A stretch of DNA of 38,292 bases from Bacteroidota bacterium. Lineage in GTDB: Bacteria; Bacteroidota; Bacteroidia; B-17B0; Aurantibacillaceae. A program made the translations under genes and the position numbers. The DNA lies in the NCBI GenBank assembly GCA_013298715.1, contig JAAFIQ010000027.1:1-38292 (forward strand), given 5' to 3'. Positions 10,066 to 18,123 of this stretch are shown here, one piece after another (the stretch's first letter is position 1; each line of letters begins with the position of its first letter). Below the pieces are notes generated by a model that was not told the origin of the DNA, did no database searches, and saw only the letters and a list, made by a program, of their open reading frames with translations.

Positions 10066-10785
10066 ATGCTTATGGAAACAGCAGAAGTTAACACACGCAA
10101 TTTTTTTATTTTATACAAGCCAAAAGATATTGTAAGTGGCGATTTTTATTACGCGCAAGCACACACAGCGCCTGGCAGTAATAATGAAATTTTTTACATG
10201 TGTACTGCAGATTGCACTGGGCATGGGGTACCAGGTGCATTAATGAGCATGGTGGGTATATCGCGCTTAAACGAATCTATTATTGAAAAAAATTTGGTGC
10301 ACCCAAATTTAATTTTAGATAATGTACGTAAAGGAATTATAGATTCTTTAAACCCTGAGGGAAGTGAGGAAGAGAGTAAAGATGGTATGGATTGCGTTTT
10401 GTGTGCTTATGATTTCCAAAATTATAAATTAGAGTTTGCAGCAGCCAATAATCCATTATGGTTGGTGCGCAATGGTACATTAACAGAATACAAACCTGAT
10501 AAAATGCCAGTTGGAAAATACAGCGAAGACATGAAACCTTTTACCCTTCATAAAATTGATTTACAAAAAGGAGATACTATCTATACGTTTACGGATGGTT
10601 ATGCTGACCAATTTGGTGGACCAAAAGGTAAAAAATTCAAATACAAACAGCTTGAAGAAATTTTATTAAGCTCAAGCCACTTACCATTAGAAGAACAAAA
10701 AGATAAATTAAATACTGCGTTTGAAAACTGGAAAGGCGATTTAGAGCAAATTGATGATGTGTGTGTAATTGGAATTAGAGTTTAA
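10066..10785 (+). CDS. Stand-alone SpoIIE/PP2C-type serine phosphatase
   Basis: Mn/Mg-dependent protein serine/threonine phosphatase of the SpoIIE (RsbU) class. All metal-binding blocks are present: KPKDIVSGDFYY at the N-terminus, CTADCTGHGVPGALMS, DGMDCVL, YTFTDGYADQFGG and IDDVCVIGI at the C-terminus. In Bacteroidota this domain is normally the C-terminal third of a larger TPR, 7TM or response-regulator protein with a coiled coil before the YKPKDIVSGDF block. Here only about 16 residues precede it, so there is no sensor or signalling helix. The start is either ATG 10066 or ATG 10072; a TATTTTTA box at 10059-10066 overlaps the first, which favours 10072 and a very short leader. No anti-sigma or anti-anti-sigma gene is adjacent. 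The substrate is unknown. Confidence 0.88.
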   Translation: MLMETAEVNTRNFFILYKPKDIVSGDFYYAQAHTAPGSNNEIFYMCTADCTGHGVPGALMSMVGISRLNESIIEKNLVHPNLILDNVRKGIIDSLNPEGSEEESKDGMDCVLCAYDFQNYKLEFAAANNPLWLVRNGTLTEYKPDKMPVGKYSEDMKPFTLHKIDLQKGDTIYTFTDGYADQFGGPKGKKFKYKQLEEILLSSSHLPLEEQKDKLNTAFENWKGDLEQIDDVCVIGIRV

Positions 10786-10820
10786 ATTGGTTTCAAATTT
10801 TCTACTTTTTTATTTTTTAG

Positions 10821-11095
10821 CGAGCAGTGCTTAAATGCATAAAGTTCTTTTTTAGGACTGGCTGTTTAGGGTTCAACAATAAAAAATTAAAAATTTCTTC
10901 ACAGGTTGAGCCACAACATTCTCCAACTTTTTATAACAAAGGGCTTCAACTTATTTACAACAACAATAAAAAATTTTAATCGGTACACAAAGTGCGGCTA
11001 AAATTGAAAAGGTATTAAAACAAATAAGACTAACTTATACTTCGACTTTAGAAAATTATGAAGGTTTAATTTATTCTACGTTTTTTGATAACTAA
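10821..11095 (+). pseudogene. Frameshifted relic of a small PH-domain-like membrane protein (tentative)
   Basis: No intact gene lies here, but two adjoining frames make one sensible sequence. Frame A (10821 to the stop at 10977) ends with FYNKGLQLIYNNNKK. Frame B (open from 10970 to the stop at 11093) continues ILIGTQSAAKIEKVLKQI. A single missing base in the A run at 10968-10973 would join them. The joined text resembles, from memory, the end of small Bacteroidota membrane proteins with NKGLQL..NGKKILIGTQ..EELEKVL. An ATG at 10835 would enter frame A only after a second shift in the T run at 10848-10853. The family link is inference. Two homopolymer errors in the assembly are an alternative. 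Confidence 0.4.
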
Positions 11096-11163
11096 TTAGT
11101 AAGATAATTTTTGATTAGCTAATTTTGAACTCGTAAATTTAATTAATCCGAATAAATTACGCT

Positions 11164-11784
11164 ATGAAATTCAAACTACTGATTAGCTCCCTTCTACTTA
11201 TTGCGCTTTGTAACTGCAATCAACATAAACAGCCAAACTTAGTTCTACCAATTTTGGGTGAAAAAAAATTAGGAAATACAGATACTATATACCATACCAT
11301 CGGCAATTTCTCGTTCAAAAATCAATTCAATGAAATTGTAAGTAACCAAACTGTAATAAATAAAATTTATGTGGCCGATTTTTTCTTTGCTACCTGCCAA
11401 AGTATTTGCCCACAAATGAGCACAAATTTAAAAGATGTTCAAGAAGCATTTAAAGCCGATAACGATGTATTACTGCTTTGCCATACTGTAAATCCAATGC
11501 ACGACAGTGTTGAAGTTTTAAACTCTTATAGTACAACTTACGGTGCAATAAAAAACAAATGGCATTTTTTAACAGGTAATAAAAAAGAAATATACGACTT
11601 AGCCAAAACAAGTTATTTAGTAAATGCCTTAGAAGAAGACGGCAGTAAAGAAGGTTTTTTACACAGCGAAATGCTTCTTCTAATTGATACCCAACAACGC
11701 ATTCGTGGTTTTTACGATGGCACCAATAAAAGCGACGTATTAAAACTAATTGCAGATATAAAACTATTAAAAACAGAGAAGTAG
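11164..11784 (+). CDS. SCO1/SenC-family lipoprotein
   Basis: Thioredoxin-fold protein of the SCO family, which delivers copper to the CuA site of cytochrome oxidase or acts as a thiol reductase. The N-terminus is a lipoprotein signal (LLLIALC at Cys16, or the next Cys two residues later). The metal/redox motif CQSIC (Cys78 and Cys82) sits in FFFATCQSICPQM, and the third copper ligand His167 is in GFLHSEMLLLID. So all three classical ligands are present. Length 206 fits the family. No oxidase genes are nearby. The SCO gene is 174 nt before dnaK, with the dnaK regulatory region in between. Confidence 0.9.
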   Translation: MKFKLLISSLLLIALCNCNQHKQPNLVLPILGEKKLGNTDTIYHTIGNFSFKNQFNEIVSNQTVINKIYVADFFFATCQSICPQMSTNLKDVQEAFKADNDVLLLCHTVNPMHDSVEVLNSYSTTYGAIKNKWHFLTGNKKEIYDLAKTSYLVNALEEDGSKEGFLHSEMLLLIDTQQRIRGFYDGTNKSDVLKLIADIKLLKTEK

Positions 11785-11874
11785 TTATTTCCATAAATTC
11801 CACCAAAAATTCTGCCATTCTGCCCTCTAAAAGCTTCATTTTCACACATTTTGTCCTTAAAAATTACTAAATTA

Positions 11875-11924
11875 TGCCATCGTGGCATTTTGGCGCAACC
11901 CCTTGCCGTTGGCACATAAATTGA
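11875..11924 (+). promoter_or_regulatory. Palindromes and sigma-54-like element upstream of dnaK
   Basis: TGCCA-TCG-TGGCA (11875-11887) is a perfect palindrome; TGCC-GTT-GGCA (11904-11914) is a second, smaller one. The latter overlaps TGGCACATAAATTGA (11910-11924), which matches the sigma-54 form TGGCAC-N5-TTGC except for the final C. It lies 34 nt before the dnaK ATG. No consensus TAnnTTTG box is visible here. Assignment as a heat-shock promoter is inference. Confidence 0.4.
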
Positions 11925-11958
11925 TAATCTTTTGTAAAATTTATTAAACTTAATAGTT

Positions 11959-13872
11959 ATGGGAAAAATAATTGGAATAGATTTAGGAACTACTAATAGC
12001 TGCGTGGCTGTTATGGAAGGAAACGAAGCGGTAGTTATTGAAAATAGTGAAGGTAAAAGAACCACACCTTCAGTAATTGCTTTTGTTGATGGTGGCGAAC
12101 GCAAAATTGGCGACCCAGCAAAACGCCAAGCAGTTACAAATCCTAAAAAAACCGTTTATTCAATTAAACGTTTTATGGGAAGTTCTTACGATGAGTGCCA
12201 AAGAGAAATTGGTCGTGTACCTTACTCAGTAGTAAAAGGCGATAACAACACACCGCGTGTACAAATCGATGATAGAAAATACACACCTCAAGAAATTTCG
12301 GCAATCATTTTACAAAAAATGAAAAAAACTGCCGAAGATTTTTTAGGAACTGAAGTAACAGAAGCTGTAATTACTGTGCCTGCATACTTTAATGATGCAC
12401 AACGCCAAGCTACTAAAGAAGCTGGAGAAATTGCTGGCTTAACAGTTAAACGTATCATCAACGAACCTACCGCAGCTGCGCTTGCCTACGGTATGGATAA
12501 AAAAGGTAAGGATATGAAAATTGTTGTGTTTGACTGCGGTGGCGGTACACACGACGTTTCGGTTCTTGAGTTAGGCGATGGTGTATTTGAAGTAAAAAGT
12601 ACAGATGGCGATACACACTTAGGTGGCGACGATTTTGACCAAGTTATTATTGATTGGTTAGCCGATGAATTTAAAAAAGAAGAAGGTATTGATTTACGTC
12701 AAGATCCAATGGCGTTACAACGTTTAAAAGAAGCTGCAGAAAAAGCCAAAATAGAATTAAGTAATACCACAAGTTCAGAAATTAACTTGCCTTACATCAT
12801 GCCGGTTAATGGCATTCCAAAACACTTGGTAAAAACCTTAAGCCGCGCTAAGTTTGAGCAATTGGCAGATAGTTTAGTTCAAAGAACGATTGAGCCTTGT
12901 CGCTCTGCCTTAAAAAACGCAGGCTTATCCACTTCAGAAATTGATGAAATTATTTTAGTTGGTGGATCAACTCGTATTCCTGCAATACAGGCCGCAGTAG
13001 AAAAGTTTTTTGGCAAAGCACCAAGTAAAGGTGTAAACCCTGATGAGGTGGTAGCTTTAGGAGCTGCTATTCAAGGTGGCGTATTAAGTGGTGATGTAAA
13101 AGATGTATTGTTGTTAGATGTTACACCTTTAAGCTTAGGTATTGAAACCATGGGTGGTGTATTTACTAAATTAATTGAAAGCAACACAACTATCCCAACA
13201 AAAAAATCGCAAGATTTTAGCACAGCTGCAGATAACCAACCAAGTGTACAAATTGTTGTATACCAAGGTGAGCGCCCAATGGCACGCGATAACCGTAAAT
13301 TAGGAGAATTTAATTTAGATGGATTGCCACCAGCACCGCGCGGTGTGCCTCAAATTGAAGTAACGTTTGATATTGATGCAAATGGTATTTTAAATGTAAG
13401 TGCAAAAGATAAAGCAACTGGTAAATCTCACAACATACGTATTGAAGCTAAAAGCGGATTAAGCCAAGAAGAAATTGATCGTATGAAGCGTGAAGCTGAA
13501 ATGAATGCTGATGCTGATAAAAAAGCCAAAGAAGAAATTGATAAGTTGAACGAGGCAGATGGCATGGTATTTCAAACAGAAAAACAATTAAAAGAATACG
13601 GCGATAAAATTCCGGCTGAGAAAAAAGGAGCAATTGAAGCAGCAGTTAAAGAATTAAAGTTAGCACACGCTGCAAAAGATTTAGCTAAAATTGATACTGA
13701 ACTAAAAGCCTTAAACGATGCATGGGCTGCTGCAAGTGAAGATATGTATAAAGCACAACAACAAGGTGGAGCTAATGCAAATCCTGAACAAAATGCAAAC
13801 AACAATGCTAATGCCAACAACCAACAAAATGGTGAAAACGTAACCGATGTTGATTTTGAAGAAGTGAAATAA
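11959..13872 (+). CDS. dnaK: Chaperone DnaK (Hsp70)
   Basis: ATP-driven chaperone that works with DnaJ and GrpE in folding and heat-shock recovery. The 637-residue protein has all Hsp70 signatures: [14 protein letters not shown] at residue 4, [20 protein letters not shown], the second phosphate block [16 protein letters not shown] (Cys and His where many species have Leu and Phe), and [13 protein letters not shown]. The substrate domain follows, with [14 protein letters not shown] at the linker, and a helical lid. The tail is rich in Asn and Gln and ends [12 protein letters not shown]. dnaJ and grpE are not in the window. The 38 bp covering the last codons are repeated at 14658-14695. Confidence 0.98.
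   Translation: MGKIIGIDLGTTNSCVAVMEGNEAVVIENSEGKRTTPSVIAFVDGGERKIGDPAKRQAVTNPKKTVYSIKRFMGSSYDECQREIGRVPYSVVKGDNNTPRVQIDDRKYTPQEISAIILQKMKKTAEDFLGTEVTEAVITVPAYFNDAQRQATKEAGEIAGLTVKRIINEPTAAALAYGMDKKGKDMKIVVFDCGGGTHDVSVLELGDGVFEVKSTDGDTHLGGDDFDQVIIDWLADEFKKEEGIDLRQDPMALQRLKEAAEKAKIELSNTTSSEINLPYIMPVNGIPKHLVKTLSRAKFEQLADSLVQRTIEPCRSALKNAGLSTSEIDEIILVGGSTRIPAIQAAVEKFFGKAPSKGVNPDEVVALGAAIQGGVLSGDVKDVLLLDVTPLSLGIETMGGVFTKLIESNTTIPTKKSQDFSTAADNQPSVQIVVYQGERPMARDNRKLGEFNLDGLPPAPRGVPQIEVTFDIDANGILNVSAKDKATGKSHNIRIEAKSGLSQEEIDRMKREAEMNADADKKAKEEIDKLNEADGMVFQTEKQLKEYGDKIPAEKKGAIEAAVKELKLAHAAKDLAKIDTELKALNDAWAAASEDMYKAQQQGGANANPEQNANNNANANNQQNGENVTDVDFEEVK
13835..13872 (+). repeat. dnaK tail repeat, copy 1
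   Basis: The last 38 bp of dnaK, coding for the residues [12 protein letters not shown] and the stop. It matches 14658-14695 at 34 of 38 positions without gaps. Confidence 0.8.
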
Positions 13873-13894
13873 TTCTATTCCAGAATAAATTATA

Positions 13895-13927
13895 AAAACC
13901 TGAACAAATAATTGTTCAGGTTTTTTT
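13895..13927 (+). terminator. dnaK terminator
   Basis: AAAACCTGAACAA (13895-13907) pairs with TTGTTCAGGTTTT (13912-13924), loop of 4 nt, followed by a T run to 13927. It separates dnaK from the tyrosinase gene. Confidence 0.88.
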
Positions 13928-13934
13928 ATATTTG
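13927..13934 (+). promoter_or_regulatory. -7 box of the tyrosinase gene
   Basis: TATATTTG, a consensus TAnnTTTG box directly after the dnaK terminator and 24 nt before the GTG start. No good TTTG lies at the right distance upstream, where the terminator stem sits, so promoter strength is uncertain. Confidence 0.4.
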
Positions 13935-13958
13935 AATAACTAATATAGATATCAAGCT

Positions 13959-14645
13959 GTGAGAAAGAATCAATCAAATTTATCGAACAACGAATGGGAC
14001 GATATTATTGATGCAATGAAATGTTTGAAAAAGAGTAAAAAAGAAAAAAACTGGGATTATTTTGTAGACAAGCATGACAAGTATTCTACGCATCAGCATG
14101 ACGGCCCACATGTAAATGGAGAAGATTTACATATACACAGTAGTTATTACTGGTTAGCTTGGCATCGTAAATTCATTTTAGATTTTGAGGAAGCCTTGAA
14201 AAACGAAGGAATGACAAATGATTTGCCATACTGGAATTGGATAACTACCAGAGAAATACCAAAAGAATTAAAAAAACGCCTTTTCGGCTGGATGAATGTT
14301 TCAAGAGCGGTAAGCCACAATCCGGATAAATTACCAACGAGAAGTACTTTTGATGCTATCGTAAACAGCACTGTTTATGCTTCTTTCGACCTTGAATTGA
14401 ATAACCTCCATGGAATTGTTCACAACTGGGTTGGAGGGGCCATGTCAAACCCTAGAAAATCGCCTAAGGACCCTTTGTTCTTTTTACACCATGCATTTAT
14501 AGATAAAACTTGGGCCGACTGGCAAGCCAAAAACCCAACACGTAATTTTGAAAGTGATATGTTGGAAGCAGAACTTACTCCTTATGATACACTAAAGGTA
14601 AGAGATGTTATGAACATAAATAACCTAGGGTATTCATATATATAG
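13959..14645 (+). CDS. Compact tyrosinase-family type 3 copper protein
   Basis: Predicted binuclear copper monophenol/diphenol oxidase. The CuA site is His39, His60 and His69 (the last in WLAWHRKFILDFEE). The CuB site is His151 and His155 (LHGIVHNWVGG) and His178 (DPLFFLHHAFIDKTWADWQ). LPYWNW at 89-94 is the conserved tryptophan block. At 228 residues it is only the catalytic core, without a signal peptide or a C-terminal shielding domain, so it should stay in the cytoplasm unless a partner exports it. The start is GTG; the text MRKNQSNLSNNEW is the usual beginning of the core, and the next ATG (codon 20) would remove part of the first helix. It is bracketed by copies of the dnaK tail, which suggests it arrived by insertion. 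No caddie protein or melanin gene is adjacent. Confidence 0.87.
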   Translation: MRKNQSNLSNNEWDDIIDAMKCLKKSKKEKNWDYFVDKHDKYSTHQHDGPHVNGEDLHIHSSYYWLAWHRKFILDFEEALKNEGMTNDLPYWNWITTREIPKELKKRLFGWMNVSRAVSHNPDKLPTRSTFDAIVNSTVYASFDLELNNLHGIVHNWVGGAMSNPRKSPKDPLFFLHHAFIDKTWADWQAKNPTRNFESDMLEAELTPYDTLKVRDVMNINNLGYSYI

Positions 14646-14657
14646 TAGCTCGTACTT

Positions 14658-14695
14658 AAAATGTAACCGATATAGATTTTAAAGAAGTGAAATAA
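14658..14695 (+). repeat. dnaK tail repeat, copy 2 (diverged)
   Basis: Matches 13835-13872 at 34 of 38 positions, including the stop codon. If translated in the dnaK frame it would read NVTDIDFKEVK and stop (V to I and E to K against copy 1). It lies 13 nt after the tyrosinase stop and is not part of any gene there. Confidence 0.8.
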
Positions 14696-14714
14696 AAAAT
14701 CAATCCATAAATTT

Positions 14715-14746
14715 AAAAAGGCTATACTTATTGTATAGCCTTTTTT
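14715..14746 (+). terminator. Terminator between tyrosinase and convergent purC
   Basis: AAAAAGGCTATAC (14715-14727) pairs with GTATAGCCTTTTT (14733-14745), loop of 5 nt. The purC stop codon (14728-14730, minus) lies in the loop, so the T run for the plus direction is also the purC codons for its last lysines. Confidence 0.82.
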
Positions 14747-15666
14747 ATCAGTGTTTCCATCTCCTCCATCACATTATCGTATGCCATTTTTACAAATTTT
14801 TTGCCTGTTACTTTTTCGTAAAGCTCTATATAACGGTTGCTAATTTCAGTTGTCCATTCATCACTCATGTGCGGTACCGTTTGCCCCTCTTTGCCTTGAA
14901 ATCCATTTTCAATTAACCAACGGCGTACAAACTCTTTGCTTAATTGTTTTTGCTCTTCTCCCCGCTCTTGGCGTTCAGTGTATCCTTCTAAATAAAAATA
15001 GCGGCTACTATCTGGTGTGTGAATTTCGTCCATCAATGTAATTTCTCCATTATAAAGCCCAAACTCATATTTAGTATCCACCAAAATTAATCCCATTTTA
15101 TTTGCAATTTCTTGTCCGCGTGCATACAATGCCAAGGTGTATTTTTCAAGTTGTTCGTAATGCTCCTTGCTTACAATGCCTTGTTTAATAATTTCTTCTT
15201 TACTAATATCTTCATCATGTCCTTCACTTGCCTTGGTAGTTGGGGTAATTATGGGTGTTGGTAATTCATCATTTTCTTTTAATCCTTCAGGTAATGTTAC
15301 ACCGCACAAAGTACGCAAACCGCTTGCGTAGGTGCGTGCTGCGTGTCCAGCTAAGTATCCACGAACAACCATTTCTACCTTAAACGGCACACACATTCTA
15401 CCAATACTCACATTTGGATGCGGACTGGCAATTAGCCAATTAGGAACAATATCGCGTGTGGCATTTAAAAATTGCTCTGCAATTTGATTCAACACCTGCC
15501 CTTTATAAGGAATCCCTTTAGGCAACACTACATCAAACGCACTAATTCTATCACTAGCAATCATTATTAATTTATTATTAGCAATGGTGTATACATCTCT
15601 TACTTTACCTTTGTAGTAAGCAGTTTGTTCAGGAAAATTAAAATCGGTTTTAGTTATTGTGTTCAT
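14728..15666 (-). CDS. purC: Phosphoribosylaminoimidazole-succinocarboxamide synthase (SAICAR synthase)
   Basis: Joins CAIR and aspartate with ATP in purine synthesis. The 312-residue protein shows the family blocks [11 protein letters not shown] near the N-terminus, [60 protein letters not shown] and [14 protein letters not shown]. These are the nucleotide and CAIR binding parts of the ATP-grasp-like fold. Length agrees with the longer form of PurC found in yeast and Bacteroidota (about 300-315) rather than the 240-residue E. coli form. It is a single gene, divergent from the repeat element upstream and convergent with the tyrosinase. Confidence 0.96.
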   Translation of the reverse strand: MNTITKTDFNFPEQTAYYKGKVRDVYTIANNKLIMIASDRISAFDVVLPKGIPYKGQVLNQIAEQFLNATRDIVPNWLIASPHPNVSIGRMCVPFKVEMVVRGYLAGHAARTYASGLRTLCGVTLPEGLKENDELPTPIITPTTKASEGHDEDISKEEIIKQGIVSKEHYEQLEKYTLALYARGQEIANKMGLILVDTKYEFGLYNGEITLMDEIHTPDSSRYFYLEGYTERQERGEEQKQLSKEFVRRWLIENGFQGKEGQTVPHMSDEWTTEISNRYIELYEKVTGKKFVKMAYDNVMEEMETLIKKAIQ

Positions 15667-15780
15667 TCACTATTTTTTTGAAATTATTTAAAGTGTTTTT
15701 AATACTTTTTTTTTGAGTGCAAATTGGTTAATTTTTTTGAAATAAGAACTAAAAATTCATTATTCATATAAAATAAGCTA

Positions 15781-15931
15781 CTTCTTTTCGCTCAGGATAG
15801 TGCGGTGGCAACTGGCGATTTGGTGCGAACCCGGACTTTTTTACGCCGAGCAGGGCGGATTGTGCGAAAAAAAAGTCAGGGTTGGCAAATCGCCTTGATT
15901 TTTTGTTTCTTTTTCATCAAGGAAAAAGAAA
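15781..15931 (+). repeat. Palindromic intergenic element, probably an interspersed repeat
   Basis: A GC-richer block in an AT-rich gap. The left arm 15814-15842 (GGCGATTTG ... AACCCGGACTTTTTT) pairs imperfectly with the right arm 15867-15894 (AAAAAAGTCAGGGTT..CAAATCGCC); the loop holds an inner CGCC/GGCG hairpin. A second hairpin follows: TTTCTTTTTC-ATCAAG-GAAAAAGAAA (15906-15931), whose loop can instead pair with CCTTGAT at 15893-15899. No protein is likely here; the reading frame across it is a by-product. It resembles REP or MITE-like elements, but only one copy is in the window. Confidence 0.55.
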
Positions 15932-15951
15932 TTAAAATGAAAAAAAATCTC

Positions 15952-18087
15952 CTACAAATTATCAATAAAATAATTACAAATTTTTTCCATTAGGTGCGCT
16001 CTATCTTTACCCAGCACATTGTGCGCATGACCTGGATATAAATAAAAATCTAACTGCACACCTTTATCCACTGCCTTTTTTTGATATAATAAATTATGTT
16101 GTAACACAACTACATCATCTTGCGCACCATGTATCATTAATAATTTTCCTTTAAGTTTATCCACGTGGTTTAATAAATTATTTGCTTTATAACCATCTGG
16201 ATTTTCTTGTGGTGTATCCATGTAACGCTCCCCGTACATGATTTCGTAATAATTCCAATCTATTACTGGTCCGCCAGCACAACCCACTTTAAATACGCCA
16301 GGGTTAAGTGTCATTAAACTTGTAGTCATAAATCCTCCATAACTCCAACCGTGCACACCAATTCTTGAACCATCTACATAAGGTAAACTTTTTAAGTAGT
16401 TAACGCCAATTAAATGATCTTCCATTTCACAAGTGCCAAGTTTGCGGTGTATAGCTTGTTCAAAGGTTTTGCCTCTAAAATCACTACCACGGCCATCCAA
16501 TGTAAACACAATAAATCCTTTTTGCGCCATGTATTGGTACCAAAGCTCTCCACCCGCCATCCATGTGTTAGTAACCAATTGTACATGGGGTCCATTATAT
16601 AAATAAACTAAAACAGGGTATTTTTTGGTGCTATCAAAATTTATTGGCTTAAACATACGAGCGTGTAACGTAGTTCCTTCATCATTTTTTAAAGTAAACA
16701 TATTCCATTTACCCAAAGCATAAGCCTCAATTGGGTTTGGTGCTTTATAAAAGTTTGATGTTTTGTTTGAAGCAATATTTATGAGCGAATAATCACGTGG
16801 CACATAGCAAGAAGTAAAAATATCAATCACATGTTTAAAATCTTTTGAAATTACACAAGCGTGGTAACCATTTCCTTGAGTAATTCTTTTGTTTACACCC
16901 GTTTTCAAATTAACAACGTACATATCTTGATTAGTAGGACTTTCAGCATTCGCATAATAAAACCCATTCTCACATTTTGCATCAAATCCAACAAATTCTT
17001 TTACTTCAAAATTTCCTTTGGTAAGTTGTTTAATAACTGTGCCTTTAATATCATACAAATACACATGATTAAAACCATCACGGTTACTTTGCCAAATAAA
17101 TTGATTCGGATTTGTGCCTAAAAATTCCATTGCGTGCAATGGCTCCACGTACTTTTCATCCTTTTCTTCAAAAAGTGTTCTCACAAAATTTCCTGTTGCA
17201 ACTTCGTATTCATTTACCTTAAAATGGTTTTGCTCACGGTTTAAAACAACAATGTAAATGTATTTTTCATCAGGACTATAGCTTATGTTAGTTAAGTATT
17301 GATCCTTCGGCCCTTCTGTTTTTACGTAGGTTGTAGTTTTTGTATTTACGTTATAAATACCCACAGTTACATAATGGCTTTTGCCTCCCGCCATAGGGTA
17401 TTTAATGTTTTTATTAGTTGCAGGGTTGGTGCTCCAATCTATGATAGGGTAATCGGTAACATCACTTTGGTCCATTCTGTAAAAGCCCAAAAAATTTCCT
17501 TTAGGGCTCCAGTAAGTTCCTTTATGAATACCAAACTCATCACGGTGAACTGTTTTACCATATACTAAATTATAGTTACCATCTTTTGTAATTTGAGTTT
17601 CAATGCCGTTAATTGAAGCATACAAATTGTTATCAATAGTATAGGCCACATCATCGTTTACAGGGCTTTTATCTGCATTTTCCTTTTCAAGAAAAGAATT
17701 AGCTTTGGTTGAAGAAAGAACATTCGTTAAATAGTTGTAAGCAAATTTTCCTTCACTAGTCGCAAATTCAAAACAATTATTCACATTCTCAATTAAAGGA
17801 AAATTACTCAAGGTATCTGAATTTTGTTTTTTTAATTCTTGATTCAAATTAGTTAAACTAATTGTTTTAAATGGCTTTAAGTCAGAACAATTAAAAAATA
17901 AAATAGCATTGTTTTTTTTGTAAAAGAAATATTTACTATCTGACGTAAATTGCAGGTATTGCAATCTTTCTGGCGCTAAGCTTGTTCTTCCCTTTAGCAC
18001 AGCATCTTGTATAGTAAGCAATTTGTTTTGTGATTGCAATAATCCAACGCTAAAAAAAACAAATAAAATTATTTTAATTTTCTTCAT
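15952..18087 (-). CDS. Dipeptidyl peptidase IV-like S9 peptidase
   Basis: Exported serine peptidase expected to remove Xaa-Pro or Xaa-Ala dipeptides from peptide N-termini. A signal peptide (MKKIKIILFVFFSVGLLQSQ) is followed by a DPPIV_N beta-propeller (about 60-430) with FGIHKGTYWSPKGNFLGFYRMD and FIWQSNRDGFNHVYLYD. The C-terminal alpha/beta hydrolase domain has the nucleophile in GVHGWSYGGFMT (Ser near 582), Asp in IHGAQDDVV (near 658) and His in YPGHAHNV (near 688). Length 711 is normal for Bacteroidota DPP4 (about 720). It probably acts in the periplasm on imported peptides. The gene stands alone, divergent from the DUF5819-like gene, whose 5' region nearly touches its start. Confidence 0.92.
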   Translation of the reverse strand: MKKIKIILFVFFSVGLLQSQNKLLTIQDAVLKGRTSLAPERLQYLQFTSDSKYFFYKKNNAILFFNCSDLKPFKTISLTNLNQELKKQNSDTLSNFPLIENVNNCFEFATSEGKFAYNYLTNVLSSTKANSFLEKENADKSPVNDDVAYTIDNNLYASINGIETQITKDGNYNLVYGKTVHRDEFGIHKGTYWSPKGNFLGFYRMDQSDVTDYPIIDWSTNPATNKNIKYPMAGGKSHYVTVGIYNVNTKTTTYVKTEGPKDQYLTNISYSPDEKYIYIVVLNREQNHFKVNEYEVATGNFVRTLFEEKDEKYVEPLHAMEFLGTNPNQFIWQSNRDGFNHVYLYDIKGTVIKQLTKGNFEVKEFVGFDAKCENGFYYANAESPTNQDMYVVNLKTGVNKRITQGNGYHACVISKDFKHVIDIFTSCYVPRDYSLINIASNKTSNFYKAPNPIEAYALGKWNMFTLKNDEGTTLHARMFKPINFDSTKKYPVLVYLYNGPHVQLVTNTWMAGGELWYQYMAQKGFIVFTLDGRGSDFRGKTFEQAIHRKLGTCEMEDHLIGVNYLKSLPYVDGSRIGVHGWSYGGFMTTSLMTLNPGVFKVGCAGGPVIDWNYYEIMYGERYMDTPQENPDGYKANNLLNHVDKLKGKLLMIHGAQDDVVVLQHNLLYQKKAVDKGVQLDFYLYPGHAHNVLGKDRAHLMEKICNYFIDNL

Positions 18088-18123
18088 AAAACATTAAATT
18101 TAAACATTAATAGAGGTGTAAAA

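Noticed and set aside
11712-12104. 130-residue minus-strand frame over the dnaK promoter
   Set aside because: It overlaps the start of dnaK and the end of the SCO gene in antisense and has no family features.
15805-15993. 62-residue plus-strand frame (MATGDLVRTRTF...)
   Set aside because: It lies wholly in the palindromic repeat and in antisense of the peptidase end; the FCFFF and KEKEIK text comes from the hairpin arms.
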